64,000 bases of DNA. Origin: CAWAMR01 sp963783095. Its GTDB lineage: Bacteria; Planctomycetota; Planctomycetia; Gemmatales; Gemmataceae. The stretch is taken from contig CAWAMR010000006.1 of assembly GCA_963783095.1 (NCBI GenBank), positions 248,001 through 312,000 of the forward strand, given 5' to 3'. Both the position numbers and the translations under genes were made by a program. How positions within the stretch are numbered: position 1 is the first letter of the stretch; each line of letters begins with the position of its first letter. The notes under the pieces were generated by a model. That model had not been told where the DNA came from and did not search any database. It saw only the letters and a list, made by a program, of their open reading frames with translations. Shown here piece after piece: positions 47,737 to 58,865 of the stretch.

Positions 47737-49003
47737 ATGCGCTGGCAGATGATTGTCCTGGTTTTGGCCTTTTCTGTCGCCGAGGTTGAATCGGCGCAGA
47801 AAGACGCGAGCGACGATATCCCTGTCACGGGCAAAGCCGTTCCGGAACTGGTCGAACTCGACGCGATGATAACCAGGATTATCAGGGAAAATCAATTGCC
47901 TGGGGCCTCGGTCGCGGTGGCGCATCGGGGCCGAATCGTTTACGCGCGCGGCTTCGGCAATGCCGATCGCGAGAAGGACGAAAAGGTCGAACCCGAGTCG
48001 ATGTTTCGGATTGCCAGTATCTCGAAACCCTTTACCAGTGTTGCCGTTCTTCAACTGGTGGAGCGCGGCAAACTGAAACTCGACGACCATGTATTCGACG
48101 TTCTGAAGCTGGAAGAACCCAAAGGCAAGTTCTTCAAATTCGATCCGCGCTGGAAGGAAATCACTATTCTCAATCTCCTCCAGCATACCGGGGGCTGGGA
48201 ACGCGAAAAAACATTCGATCCGATGTTTATTTCCCCCAGGATCGTCGCCAGGATGCGCCAAACCCCCGGCAATGCCCGAAACGATCATCCAATTTATGTT
48301 GCGCGAGCCGCTCCAGTTCGATCCGGGCAAAGGCTATAGCTATTCGAATTTCGGCTATTGCCTGCTCGGTCGAGTCATCGAAAAAGTCAGCGGCAAATCC
48401 TATGAGGAATATGTCAACAAGGAGATTCTGATACCGCTGGGGATCAAGCACATGCGACTCGGCAAGACGCTGCTGAGCGATCGCGCCCGTGGCGAAGTGA
48501 AGTATTATTTCGGTGGCAGGAATCAGGAAGCGGCCGGGGTCATGGGTCCAAATCTCGGCAGACCGGTGCCCTGGCCCTATGGCGGCTGGTGCCTTGAGGC
48601 GATGGATTCGCACGGCGGCTGGATCGCATCGGCCCCGGACCTGGTGCGGTTCGCATCGGCGTTTGAGAACCCTGCCCGCTGCAAGCTATTGGACGAGAAG
48701 AGCATTCAGATCATGTTTGCCCGACCCAAGGGGATTGCCGGATACTATGCCAACGGCAAACCCAAAGATTCGTTCTATGCGTGCGGCTGGTCGATCAAGA
48801 AGGACGGCGGGCCGGGACAGTTCAACTACTGGCACAGCGGGTTTGCGGACGGGACTTCAGCGGGGCTTGTGCATCGTTTCGACAACATCACCTGGGCGGT
48901 GTTATTCAACAGCACCGGTTTTACGAAAGACCCGCCTTATGTTCTTGTGGAGATGTCGATGAACAAGATTCTCAACGATGTCAAACGCTGGCCGGGACAG
49001 TGA
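47737..49003 (+). CDS. Beta-lactamase-family serine hydrolase, copy 2 (one frameshift)
   Basis: Same layout as copy 1: signal MRWQMIVLVLAFSVAEVESA, FRIASISKPFTSVAVLQLV with the S-x-x-K site, YSYSNFGYCLLGR with Y-x-N, and YWHSGFADG where copy 1 has YWHGG, a one-residue change in the third motif. The frame slips near 48265 in CCAAACCCCCGGCAATG; joined, the protein has about 422 residues. The two genes are clearly a tandem duplication with long identical stretches (FARPKGIAG, LLSDRARGEVKYY). Confidence 0.86.
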
Positions 49004-49113
49004 ACGAAACATGTTTCCGCAATTCTGAATCAACCGGTCTTTGACGTGTACAAATAAATACTATAATGAAATGTGAGGGAAGGGCAACGCGGTGACGGAT
49101 TTTTACTATGTTC

Positions 49114-49132
49114 TTCGGCCTTTCAGGCCGAA
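49114..49132. other. Short perfect hairpin upstream of the YnfA gene
   Basis: TTCGGCC and GGCCGAA are separated by TTTCA. It lies about 80 bases before the membrane-protein start and 110 bases after the hydrolase stop, so it could be the terminator of the latter or a leader hairpin; no T-run follows. Confidence 0.45.
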
Positions 49133-49209
49133 ATAATCCGGCCCGCCGATACGAAATCCCCCCCCTTCCTCAAGACGGCGCTTCAACAGGAGGCAGAACG
49201 GACACCATC

Positions 49210-49565
49210 ATGATGATCTTGCACTCGCTATCATTGTTCATTGTCGCCGGGGTCTGTGAGATCGGTGGCGGCTGGTTGACGTGGAAGTGGCTGCGCGACG
49301 ACAAGCCGGGCTGGTGGGGACTTGTGGGGGCGGTGGTGCTGATCCTCTACGGCATCATCCCCACCCTGCAAGCCAGCCACTTCGGTAGGGTCTATGCGGT
49401 GTATGGCGGCTTCTTCATCGTGTTGTCGCTCCTCTGGGTTGGTACTTCGACGGAAACCGCCCTGATTGGCCCGATGTAATCGGCGGCACCATCGCTCTCA
49501 TTGGCGTCAGTGTGATGATGTACTGGCCGAGGGCCGCTCTCCCCCCGGCCGGAGGGGTGCCATGA
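49210..49565 (+). CDS. YnfA/UPF0060 family membrane protein (one frameshift)
   Basis: A small inner-membrane protein with four helices: LHSLSLFIVAGVCEIGGGWL, GLVGAVVLILYGIIPTLQ, VYAVYGGFFIVLSLLW and TIALIGVSVMMYWP. The signature EIGGGWLTWKWLR near the N-terminus and the DGNRPDWPDVIGGTIALIGV end are typical of UPF0060/YnfA, distant relatives of SMR transporters. The frame breaks in CTCTGGGTTGG near 49440, where one missing G (CTCTGGGGTTGG) restores LWGWYFDGNRPDW. About 118 residues once repaired. Confidence 0.85.
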
Positions 49566-49684
49566 GTACACGCAGAAGGCTGTTCTGTAACGCAATCGGC
49601 AAAAGTGCCACGAAAGTCGGCTGGTATTCACCATTTCGGATCGACGATTGAATAACTAAACAAACGAGGCGGTGAGCGGCCATG

Positions 49685-50737
49685 CTACAAATTGTTACAA
49701 AAATCGGTTTGTACATCCGTCTCGTTCGTTGCTGCACGATTGAGTCGATCTCTTACGGCCAGCCATTCTTCGGTGGCAGGTGGCAGAACCACCACAATTC
49801 GATCCAGCACCAGGTGGTCCAGATCATGCAACGTCTCGTAGAGAAGTGCTGCATATTCGGGAGCATTCGCGGGAAGGATTCTCGTTTCAACAGCGAATAA
49901 CGGAATAGCGATGTTGGTTGAATCGACGAGCACCAACCCTATCCGGAATCCTTGTTGAATGTGACTTGCCTCCTCGATCGAGTCCACACAAGTCAACGGT
50001 GTACGGGGGGCATAGTGTCGGGCCATCATTCCAGGTGATCGAAGTGGGCCGGTTGTCTTGGACGTGGCGCAACCTAGTGGTCCAATGACCGCTTCCAGGA
50101 GTGCCGGTAAGATTGGCCCGGGTCGAAGGAGTGTCGGGGGTTGAGTTGTCAGATCGATGACGGTGGATTCGATGCCATTGAGTGTTCGCCCACCGTCAAG
50201 AATCAAAGGTATGCGGCCTCCGAGACTTTCGAAGAACGTGCTGCGGCCCGGGTGGGAGACAATTCCGTCGATCGGTTCGCACTGGGCACGGCCAGAGGTA
50301 ATCCTGAGATTTGCAGGAGTTCGAGGCGCGATGGGGTGAGCGGGCATCCGCACTGCGACGGTGCGGGCCGCCGGCGGTGACGAGCTCGGAAATGCCGGCC
50401 GACTTCGGCAGAATCATGGTTAACGGCCCCGGCCAGAAGCGGTCTGCCAACCTTTGTGCCCGATCCGGCCAGTCCGAGACGACCTGCATAGCTGGGCGCG
50501 ATCCGCAATGTGGACGATGAGGGGGTTGGTGGCGGGGCGATCCTTTACCCGGAAAATCTCGGCCACGGCCAGAGAATTCAGCGCATTCGCGCCCAGTCCG
50601 TATACCGTCTCGGTTGGGAAGGCCACGACCGCTCCGCGATGGAGGAGTTGACTCGCTTTTTCGAGGATTTCCATCTGCGGATTTTCAAGGTCGATTGCCA
50701 GGACTTCGGTTATCGTTTCGGGAGTAGGAGCAGACAT
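49685..50737 (-). CDS. tsaC: L-threonylcarbamoyladenylate synthase, Sua5 type (several frameshifts)
   Basis: Makes threonylcarbamoyl-AMP for the t6A37 modification of tRNAs. The start at 50737 gives MSAPTPETITEVLAID. The YrdC core shows LLHRGAVVAFPTETVYGLGANA (KxR/S/N active-site region), RVKDRPATNPLIVH, DRFWPGPLTMILPKS, GLPLAVPSANRSTELSPT and LILDGGRTLNGIESTVIDL. The C-terminal Sua5 domain follows with MMARHYAPRTPL and FRIGLVLVD. Four slips between about 50210 and 50430 need repair. As the gene is nearly universal, errors rather than decay are likely. About 350 residues. Confidence 0.87.
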
Positions 50738-50967
50738 GGCCTTTTCATGGGTGGTCGGAAAAGGATTGGGATTCACCATTTTACCGGAATGAATTTTTGA
50801 ACAAAGGAAGGAGTTCTTCGATATTTCTCGTAAACTCCGAAACAGCCTGTTCCGTATCGCCGGTAAATCCGGTATAACAAGTTGGTCTTTCCCTCTGAAC
50901 TCAGGGTACGGAAACTTCTTGATTTCTCTCCATACTGGCTAAATGCCGCACCACGGGATCGACTCCA

Positions 50968-52410
50968 ATGTCGCAAACCGCATCCCAAAATCTACCACCC
51001 GTTTCTCCGGAGAGCCGGCGGATCGCTACTGAACGGTATGACCGCGCCAACCAGGTCATCAGCAGCGGTAACTACGACTACGGCGTCCAACTTCTGTTGG
51101 CCTGTTGTAAGCTCGATCCGTCGAATTTGCTCTATCGTCAAACATTGAGGCGAACTCAGAAATCGAAATTCAACAACAATTTGCGTGGCAGCCGATTTGC
51201 CTTTCTAACCACGTTTCGATCGCGCCAAACTTAAGAACGCTCGGCGTACCGGCAACTACATCAAGGTTCTGGAACATGGTGAGGAGATTCTTTCTCGCAA
51301 TCCGTGGGATCTGGGAGCCCAGTTGGATATGTCCGCTGCTGCGGATGCTCTGGGTTTGCTCGACATGGCGATATTCATTCTCGATCAGGCACGCCAAAAG
51401 TTTCCCAAAAGCGCCACGCTCAACCGTGCTCTGGCAAGGCTTTTCGAGAAATCCAAGATGTTTACGCACGCCATTGCCCTCTGGCAACTGGTGAAAGAAG
51501 CCGCTCCGAAAGATGTGGAAGCAGCCCACAAAGCAAAAGATCTTGCGGCGAGCGAGACGATTCAGCGCGGCCAATACCAGGAAAACTCCGGGACCGGCGA
51601 AAAAGCGCCATTGAAGAAACTGCTCGTCGAAGGCAAGAAGGAAGATCCTCAAGAAAAGTTGAATCGGGAAACCGCTCCGGTGCTGGCCCGGCTGGAGGCA
51701 AATCCGACGGAGCCGCAATTGTATCTGCAACTCTCCATGATTTATCGTCGCGCCAATCAGCTCGATCGCGCACGAGCGGCACTGGAGCGTGGGCTTGGTG
51801 CCACCGGCAACCACTTTCAGTTGCAACTCGAAATCATGGAACTCGATTTGCAGCCGATCCGCGCAACTTGCGAGCGGCCGAAGAAAAGATTGCCGTCCTG
51901 ATGCAGGCCGATGAGGACGATCGAGATGGTCCGGCTTTCGATAATCTTCAGAGAATGCGCTCTGAGTTGGTGCGCGAAGTTTCCAGCCGGGAAATCGAAC
52001 TGTATCGAGTGCGGGCCGACCGCTTCCCGCAAGATTTGAGCTATCGGCTCGAACTGGGCATTCGGCTTTTCAAGGCCGAGCAGATCGAACAGGCGATCGT
52101 CGAACTTCAGCAGGCCCGAAAAGATCAAAAACTGGCCGGGAAAACGCTGACCTATCTGGGCTTCTGCTTCAAGAAGCGCAATAACTGGCGTCTGGCCCAA
52201 CGCAACCTCGAAGAGGCCCTTCAGTTCATTCCAACCACGGATGAGGCCTTGCGCAAGGAGATTTTGTACACGTTAGCTCGCGGTCACGCCGAAGTGGACG
52301 AAATTCCTCAGGCGCTGGATTTGGGCCATGAACTGGCCAACCTCGACTATGGGTTCAAGGACATAGGAAAACTTCTGGCAGAATGGCAAGACCGCTTACA
52401 ACAAGCCTGA
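50968..52410 (+). CDS. TPR-repeat protein (two frameshifts)
   Basis: ATG 50968 opens MSQTASQNLPPVSPE; the frame slips near 51200 and near 51870. The repaired product of about 480 residues is built of TPR-like helical pairs: YDRANQVISSGNYDYGVQLLLACC, MSAAADALGLLDMAIFILDQARQKFP, LYLQLSMIYRRANQLDRARAALERG and LTYLGFCFKKRNNWRLAQRNLEEAL. The middle holds a lysine-rich acidic linker. No signal peptide, so a cytoplasmic scaffold. It is 11 bases before the cyclase gene and likely in one transcript with it. Confidence 0.82.
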
Positions 52411-52421
52411 GATGAAGACAG

Positions 52422-54164
52422 ATGTATCTCCATAAGTCCAATCTCCGTAATGGTTTGCGATGGTCAGGACCAGTCGTCTTGTTCGTGTTCATCCTGACCG
52501 TTGAACCCGTAGCGCATTTGCCGCGGACCAGTGTTGCAGCCCAGAAAGACGAGTCGGTCCAGTTCGTCGATTTGTCGCTGTTGATATCGCCGGATTATCC
52601 TTGTACCTGGCCGACATTTCCTCCCTTTCAGATCAACCATTATCGACGTATCGGGCCGCGCAGCGCCTACAACAGCGACATCCTGACCCTCGACGGCAAT
52701 ACCGGAACCCAGCTTGATGTTCCGCCCCACTCCGTGACTCCCAGCAATTCCGGTCTGCCCAACGCCGGCCCATTTGGCCGCGCCTACACCGATAAGATTG
52801 CTCCGTGGCAATTCGTGGGCGAGGCCTGCGTTATCGACTGCAAGGATCTTCTCGACACCACTCCCAACGGCAGAAGCGATCTGGTCAAAAAAAGCGCATC
52901 ATGGCCTGGGAGAAGAAACACCGTCCATTGGGCTTGGGAGATGTGGTCCTGTTCCACAGCGGCTACAGCGACAAGCATTACAAGCCACTTCCCGAGGGGC
53001 GTCGTTTTGCCGCAGACCCAGTCGCCGGTAAAGCGCCGGCGTGGCCCGATCCCGATCCGGATTGCATGGAGTATCTCGCGAGTCGAAAGGTAATGACGCT
53101 GGGAACGGACAGTACCAGCATGGGGCCTTTGCCGGACCTGGCGGAGCCAACCCACTATGCCGGCCTGAAACACGGCATGATCTGGACCGAGAGCGCGATC
53201 GGTCTGGGCTCGTTGCCCTCGACTGGCGCGTTCTATTGCATGATCGGCCCGAAGCATGCCGAGCGATCCCTATAGTGAAGGACGAGCCTTCGCGGTTGTG
53301 GGGGGTGATCTTCCCAAACGGCTCATCGCCTCGGCCCGAAAGAAGAATGTCGTCGATTTGTCGCTGGCGCTCGCCGATGAGTTGCCGGTGTCTTCACCGG
53401 GACGAGGTGTCGGCAATCATCGTCAACCTTACATGACCATACGCTTCGGCATGAACCCCAATACGAAAACGTCTTTCGTGATGCACATGATGGACAGTCA
53501 CGCGGGCACGCATCTGGTGCCGCCGGCTTACGCTCTGCCTCCGAAGGGATTCGAAAACAAAAGCTACGCTCCGGAAGTTCGGGAATGGCTACTCGAATAC
53601 GAGGGAAAGTTCGGCCCGCGCGGCACCAGCGATGTCACCACGGAGCAAGTGCCTCTTTCTCAGACTTGTGGGCGGTCGCGCATCGTCGATGTCAAACATC
53701 TAATGGGCCTGACTCGAAAGGAGCAGTGGCCGGTTTCGCCGGAAATCACCGCTCTGGAAATTCAAAAATTTGAAAAGGAACAAGGTGAATTGAAACCGGG
53801 CGAGATCGTCATTTTCCGGAGCGACTGGAGTGACCAGCACTATCGTCCGCTTCCGGCAGGCACCGACTGCTGGGATAATCCTCTCAACGGCAGGTGCGAA
53901 GGCTGGCCCGCTCCGGGACCGGAAGCGATTCACTATCTCGCAGAGAAAAAAATCCGTTGCGTCGCTACTGATTCGCCGAATCTTGGGGGAGTTGAGCCGA
54001 AACGGGCCTTGCAGACTTACTGGGCGCTGGGAAGCAAGAATATGGTCGGGGTCGAGTTTCTCGCTCAGGTCGGCAAGTTGCCAAAGGATGCTTATTTCAT
54101 GTTTGCAGCGGTCAAAGTCAAAGACTGTCATGGCGGGCCAGGTCGTGCCATTGGGCTTTATTAG
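52422..54164 (+). CDS. Exported protein with two cyclase (kynurenine-formamidase-like) domains (two frameshifts)
   Basis: Signal peptide around residues 15-40 (GPVVLFVFILTVEPVAHL). Two copies of the PF04199-type cyclase domain: first about 48-280 (VDLSLLISPDYPCTWPTFPP, GDVVLFHSGYSD), second about 310-580 (VDLSLALADELP, GEIVIFRSDWSDQHY, CHGGPGRAIGLY). Slips near 52897 and 53265 are repaired by one base each. The canonical metal motif HxGTHxDxPxH is changed in both: NTGTQLDVPPH in the first, HAGTHLVPPAY in the second. Related enzymes hydrolyse amides or lactones with a metal ion. Confidence 0.82.
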
Positions 54165-54182
54165 ATAAAACAACTCCCATTC

Positions 54183-55543
54183 CTATCGAACGATCACTGC
54201 CTGCCCGTCGCCGATGGCTCCTTCGCGTTTCGCGATCACCATTTCATTTCCCGTGATCTGCTCCCAAATGTGTTTGCCGACCGGTTTGCGCTTCTCCAAA
54301 AGTTCGATCAACTCTCCGTCATTGTGACCGAGGCGGACCTGAAATTCGACCGCTCGACCCTCTTCCACGATGAAACAATACGCTTGCTCGTCCCGGTAGG
54401 TGATCGCCGTCATCGGCACAACCATGGCGTTTGGCAACTCCACATCGATGGCTGCGGTCGCGTACATCCCCGGACGAATCTTGCCGTCCGGATTGCGAAG
54501 TTCAATCTCAATGCGCAGCGTCTGCGCCTCCGGGTTCAATGCCCATGTGGTGCGTTTGACCAGCCCTTTGAATTCCGCGCCGCGCAGGCCTTGAATGCGG
54601 ACGCGGCCTTCGCTCTTGTCTTTCTCGATCAGCGCCGCTGAGAGTTCCGGCACCTCGACCGAGATACGCACCGGATCGATGCGAGACACCGTGAAAAGGG
54701 GCTTCACCTCATTCGCCGAGCTTGGCTGCAAGAAATGTCCGGTGTGAACGAAGCGCCCGGTAACGATGCCGTCGAAGGGTGCGCAGGATTTGCGTATATT
54801 GGCGAGACCACGAGCCGGCCGGCATCGGCTTCAGCAGCAGCCTGTCGGGCGAGCGCAGTGACGATCTCCACCTCGGCACGCTCTTTTCTTGCTTTGCTTT
54901 CTTTCTCGGTGGCTTGTGCGGAAGCGATATGTGCCTTGGCTTTTTCCCAGGCCCCCTCGGCGGAGAGGAACTGATTGCGCGTTTCCTCGGACGCCTGTTT
55001 GTCGATCGTGCCGCGCTTCACCAGCCCATCGATTCGAATCGATTCGGATTGCCAGCGGTCGTAGTCGGCATGAGCCTGTTTCTCTGCGGCAACCGCCTCG
55101 GCCGTCATGGCCCGGGATGAAGTCAAATTCGCTTCTGCCACGGTCAAATTTTTCCGCGACAATTCCACTTCAGCGCGCGCCTGAACGGCTTGAGCTTCTT
55201 TTTGTTTTGCTTCATCATTGATTTCCGGAATGGAAATCTCGGCCAGAAGTGTTCCTTCCCGGCTCCTGGTCCCCCACCAACTGCGTTCGGGGCCGAACAC
55301 CTTGTCGTCGATGTCCACATACATCCTGCTTACATAGCCGGGCAATTTGGCAACGATGGGGGCCTGCTCATACGCGAGGATCGAACCAGGCTGCTCGACC
55401 GTCCAACGAATGGTCTTTCGCTCCGGTTTCTGGACCGTTACGCCGACCGGCGCAGATTCTCCTTTCGGACTTATTCCAGGCTTATTGGAACACCCAGCCG
55501 CGTTGAATAGGAAAGTGCAAAGAATGAAACTGACCCAACGCAT
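54183..55543 (-). CDS. RND/MacA-type efflux adaptor lipoprotein (one frameshift)
   Basis: Membrane-fusion protein linking an inner-membrane pump to an outer-membrane channel. The start at 55543 opens a lipoprotein signal with lipobox LFNAAGC. Then: VEQPGSILAYEQAPIVAKLPGYV (lipoyl half, about 50-72), a long alpha-hairpin rich in A/K/E (about 105-215), VVSPIYA-APFDGIVTGRFVHTGHFL (second lipoyl half, spanning a slip near 54785), and the beta-barrel with NPDGKIRPGMYATAAIDV. About 452 residues. No pump gene lies in this window, as the downstream side holds a convergent gene. Confidence 0.87.
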
Positions 55544-55845
55544 TCAAAGCTCCAATCGAGAAAAATTCAGGTTCAATAGTCGCCGGGCATTACCCGAATA
55601 AACCTTCTCCAGCACCTCATGCGGCAAGCCCACACCGCGTAACATCTCGGACGATCCTTCGCCTTCCCCAGGCAGATAATCGGCATCCGCGATCGGGCTT
55701 GGTCCTTCCCAGGTGCTTTCCCACAGCGTGAACTGACACCAGTATCGGCTCAAATAATGCTCCGGCACCAGCCTATGTCGGGTCACAAGATCGGTGCCGA
55801 AGAGAAAACGATCGGGATACCGGCAAATGAGCGAATTCTCTATCG
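55544..55845 (-). pseudogene. C-terminal piece of an amidohydrolase, 5'-truncated
   Basis: About 100 residues encode DRFLFGTDLVTRHRLVPEHYLSRYW, PYLPGEGEG-like DADYLPGEGEGSS and LPHEVLEKVYSGNARRLLNL, the end of a TIM-barrel metal-dependent amidohydrolase (PF04909 type) with the FGTD metal aspartate. The gene stops adjacent to the adaptor start (TGAATG), so they formed one operon. Its 5' part is missing: at about 55840 the sequence changes to a plus-strand TPR tail from another gene. Confidence 0.75.
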
Positions 55846-56149
55846 CGCGGGCCGGTATACGGAAGCCATCGAGGCCCTGAATCGAAGTCGCGCCGCCGGC
55901 AGCAGCGGGTTCCCACCTTATGACCTTCTCTTCCTGGCGATGGCCCATCACCAGCAAGGACGCCACCAAGAGGCCCATAGTCTCTTTGACCAAGCCGTGC
56001 GCTGGCTGGCGGCACAGAAGAGCCTGCCCGAGTTGCGTGCCAAGGAACTGGCAGCGTTCCGCGCCGAGGCCGAGGCCGTTCTGGCCGGCCCGCTCGACGA
56101 TACGCCTGCCGACGTCTTCGCGCCGCTAGCCGACAAGCCGCAAGAGTGA
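55846..56149 (+). pseudogene. TPR-type C-terminal tail of a lost upstream gene
   Basis: About 100 codons in frame from the junction: LYRAGRYTEAIEALNRSRAAG, PYDLLFLAMAHHQQGRHQEAHSLFDQAVRW, ELAAFRAEAEAVLAG. This is the standard C-terminal TPR end of large planctomycete Ser/Thr protein kinases or WD40-TPR proteins. It has no start or N-terminal domain here; the upstream frame reads into the amidohydrolase piece. It is therefore truncated by the event at about 55840. Confidence 0.7.
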
Positions 56150-56223
56150 CTGGGAACGCGACGGGTGACTGATTATCATGATGCGGAGGAAACGCGACGT
56201 ATCCTTTGCATCCCGTGATCAAG

Positions 56224-57916
56224 ATGTCCCACTCCCGCCGGCTTTCCCGCGACGCCGACCTGCGCGAGTTTAGAGACCAGGCCGAAGACTCGATTCACAA
56301 GGAATTGCGCCATCGCGGGGAACCGCTGGTCGCGTATCCCGGCGCGGAACTCTGGAAGGCGGTAGGCGGCAGCGACGGCGTGGCGGCGCTGATCAAGGAC
56401 CTCTATCGCCGCATCGAGCAGGACGAACTGCTGCGCGTGGCGTTTCCGCACTTCAACAGCGAAGCGGCGACGCCCTTCTTCATGCAGTGGTTCGGCGGCA
56501 GCCGCGGCTATTCGGACGATCTTGCCGGTGGCCTCCTGCGGCGGCACCAGCACCGCTACATCAGCCCCAAAGCGGCCGCGGCGTGGCTGCGCTGCATGCG
56601 CGAGGCCCTGGTTGCCCGCGGTCTCGACGCGGAGCAGATCATGCGGCCGCTTGCGCGCATCGCGAAGGCCATGATTCACAGTCCCGAGACGGAGCCGAGA
56701 GAACTTCGCAAGAGCTGCGACGCCGTCCAGGATCCGGCGCAGGTGCAGTTCGAGACGCTCCTGGACGACGCCGCCAAAGGACGCACGGAAAATGTCCGCA
56801 AGGCGCTGGAGAAGGACCGAACGCTCGCAAGCCGGCGCGGCACGGACAACCGCACGCTGGCCTGGGTCGCGACGTACCGCAACCGCCCGAAAATTCTCGA
56901 GCTGACGCTCGAAGCCGGCGCCGATTGCAATACGCCCGCGTGCGATCCGATGCGTGCGACCATGGCCTGCGACGTTGTCCAGATGGGAACCGGCGTCGCG
57001 GTCACGCCACTGGCAATCGCCAAGAAATGGCGGCCGGCGCTCGTGGCGCCGCTGCTCGAGCACGGCGCCATCGACGACGTGTTCACGGCGGCGTGGCTGG
57101 GCGACCTGCCCGCGCTGCGCGGCCATGTCGATCGCAATCCGGAGCTCGTCAATGCCATCGATCCCGCCGACGACTTCCAGGAAGTCTCGCTGCTGTGCCA
57201 CGCGGTCTGCGGCGGCAGCATCGACGCCGTGAAGCTGCTCCTCGAACGCGGCGCCGAGGTGAAGCGGCACAGCGGAAAGCTGTTGACGCTTGCGGTGGTG
57301 ATGAACCGCGTGGATCTGGTGAAACTCCTGATCGAACACGGCGCCGACGTCGAGCGGACGCGTTTTCTCGGCCGCCTCGACGACGCCGAGCGGCCCGTCG
57401 CCGATCTGCTCATCGCCAATGGCAAGAAAGTGCCGGACTGGATGCTGCCGCGCGCGTGCCGGCCGGACGTGAGCACCAACGAACTGCACCGCGTCACGGT
57501 GCTGCTCGATTACGGCGCGAGCCTCGACGACCGCGGACGATATGGACTCACCGCGCTGCACTACGCCGTGCGCGGCGGCAAACTTCCGCTGATCAAGTTG
57601 CTGCTCGAACGCGGCGCTGCGAGCCAACGCGCTGGACGAAGACGGCTTGACGCCGCTGTTGCATCTGTCGAAGACACGCTCGAAGGCCGATCCGATTCCG
57701 GTGATGGAACTGCTGGCCGCAAGCGGAGCCAACCTCGATGCGCGAGATGAGACTCAGGGCACGCTGCTGATGTACTTCGCGCGGCAGGGCAAAGCAGAAC
57801 CGGTGCAGTGGCTGCTGGCGCACGGCGCCGACCGCAACGCTCGCAACAAGAGCGGGAAGACGGCGGCGGAGATCGGGCGCGCGCACGCGGGGATCGTGCG
57901 GTTGCTCACGAAGTGA
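56224..57916 (+). CDS. Truncated haemoglobin fused to ankyrin repeats (one frameshift)
   Basis: ATG 56224 opens MSHSRRLSRDADLREFRDQ. Residues about 45-160 look like a truncated haemoglobin: LWKAVGGSDGVAALIKDLYRRIEQDELL, FFMQWFGGSRGYSDDL, and LRRHQHRYISPKAAAAWLRCMREAL, whose RRHQH step matches the proximal-histidine region. Residues about 180-560 are ankyrin repeats (TALHYAVRGGKLPLIKLLLERGA, LLCHAVCGGSIDAVKLLLERGA). A slip near 57620 joins to ANALDEDGLTPLLHL and NARNKSGKTAAEIGRAH. Very GC-rich codon use, unlike genes before 55.8 kb. Possibly a gas or redox sensor acting through the ankyrin surface. Confidence 0.82.
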
Positions 57917-57991
57917 GGAACCGTCGTGCGTCAGCGTCCCCGAGGCGTGAGGCCAGCAACAATGACCAGGATCGCCCCGATGAGCTGATGG

Positions 57992-58865
57992 CTACGGCGC
58001 GGTGCGTGATCGCCCGATGATCGTGGCCGTGGCCTCGAAGTTATCCTGGGCAGGCGGTTGGCAGGAGCGAAGGTTGCAGGCTTGATTGCTGAGCTCGCAC
58101 AGCACTCGTAATGGACCCTGGGCCGCATCCGATTCGACTCGCAGCTTGCGGCGAAACTCAAATGTCCCTTCATAGATCATCTGGCCGTCCAGGCCTCGGC
58201 TGGAGACGGGACCGATCCATTCGCCTTCGGGCGTGATGCCCTTGGGCAGTTCCAATTTCAGGGCCGTCGGGATGTTGGGACCGTTCGATCCTTTGATCGC
58301 GTAGATGTGCCAGGTCGGGGCGATTCTGACCCGAACGATCAGCTCCAGCCTATCGCCGGACATGACCTTCCGTGGCGACAATTCGGCCTGGGATAGGACA
58401 GGATGTTCCGGGTCCGGCTCGGGACGAACGGGCACGGTGCTCGACGCGCCGCGCATCGATTCGGGTGCAATCATGAATTTGAAGCCACCGACGTCGGTGA
58501 AGAACAGCCGGTCTCGATTGGCGAGAAGCCACGATCGCCAGGCCTTGGCGTCGGCGAATTCCGCGGTCGTGTAACGTTTGAGGACCCGCAGCGCCCTATC
58601 GGGCTCATCTCCGTGCTCGAGCATGGAGATGCATCGGCCAGGATGATCACATCGTAGCGCTTGGTGTCGGCCTGCCGGAGCGAGAGATAATCGGCCAGAC
58701 CGACCAAGGTGAAGTGCTTCTCCAGGAAGGACCGAAAGTCGGCCGTACGATCGCTCTTGGGATCGCCCGCGTAGAGCACTTTCAGATTGATGGGTTGGCT
58801 GACCAGCCGGTCGAAGCGAAGAGGACGACGGCCACCCCAGCGACCGCCCCCCACCGGATACGCAT
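57992..58865 (-). CDS. Exported protein with DsbD-N-like domain (two frameshifts)
   Basis: The start at 58865 gives MRIRWGAVAGVAVVLFASTGWSA, a signal peptide; frames join near 58790 and near 58630. The middle segment LKVLYAGDPKSDRTADFRSFLEKHFTLVGL and YDVIILAD is a flavodoxin-like or thioredoxin-like strand-helix pattern. The C-terminal part (about 150-290) matches the N-terminal domain of DsbD-type reductases: LSPRKVMSGDRLELIVRVRIAPTWHIYA, LKLELPKGITPEGEWIGP, YEGTFEFRRKL, LSNQACNLRSCQPP. Cysteines in CNLRSC could be redox-active. No DsbD membrane part follows. Confidence 0.7.

Noticed and set aside
49004..49209. Possible riboswitch (guanidine type) before the YnfA-like gene
   Set aside because: Only a short TTCGGCC hairpin is visible; none of the conserved loops of known guanidine riboswitches could be recognised by eye.
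56176..57732. Minus-strand open frame of 518 codons
   Set aside because: Antisense to the globin-ankyrin gene; alanine/arginine-rich without domain features.
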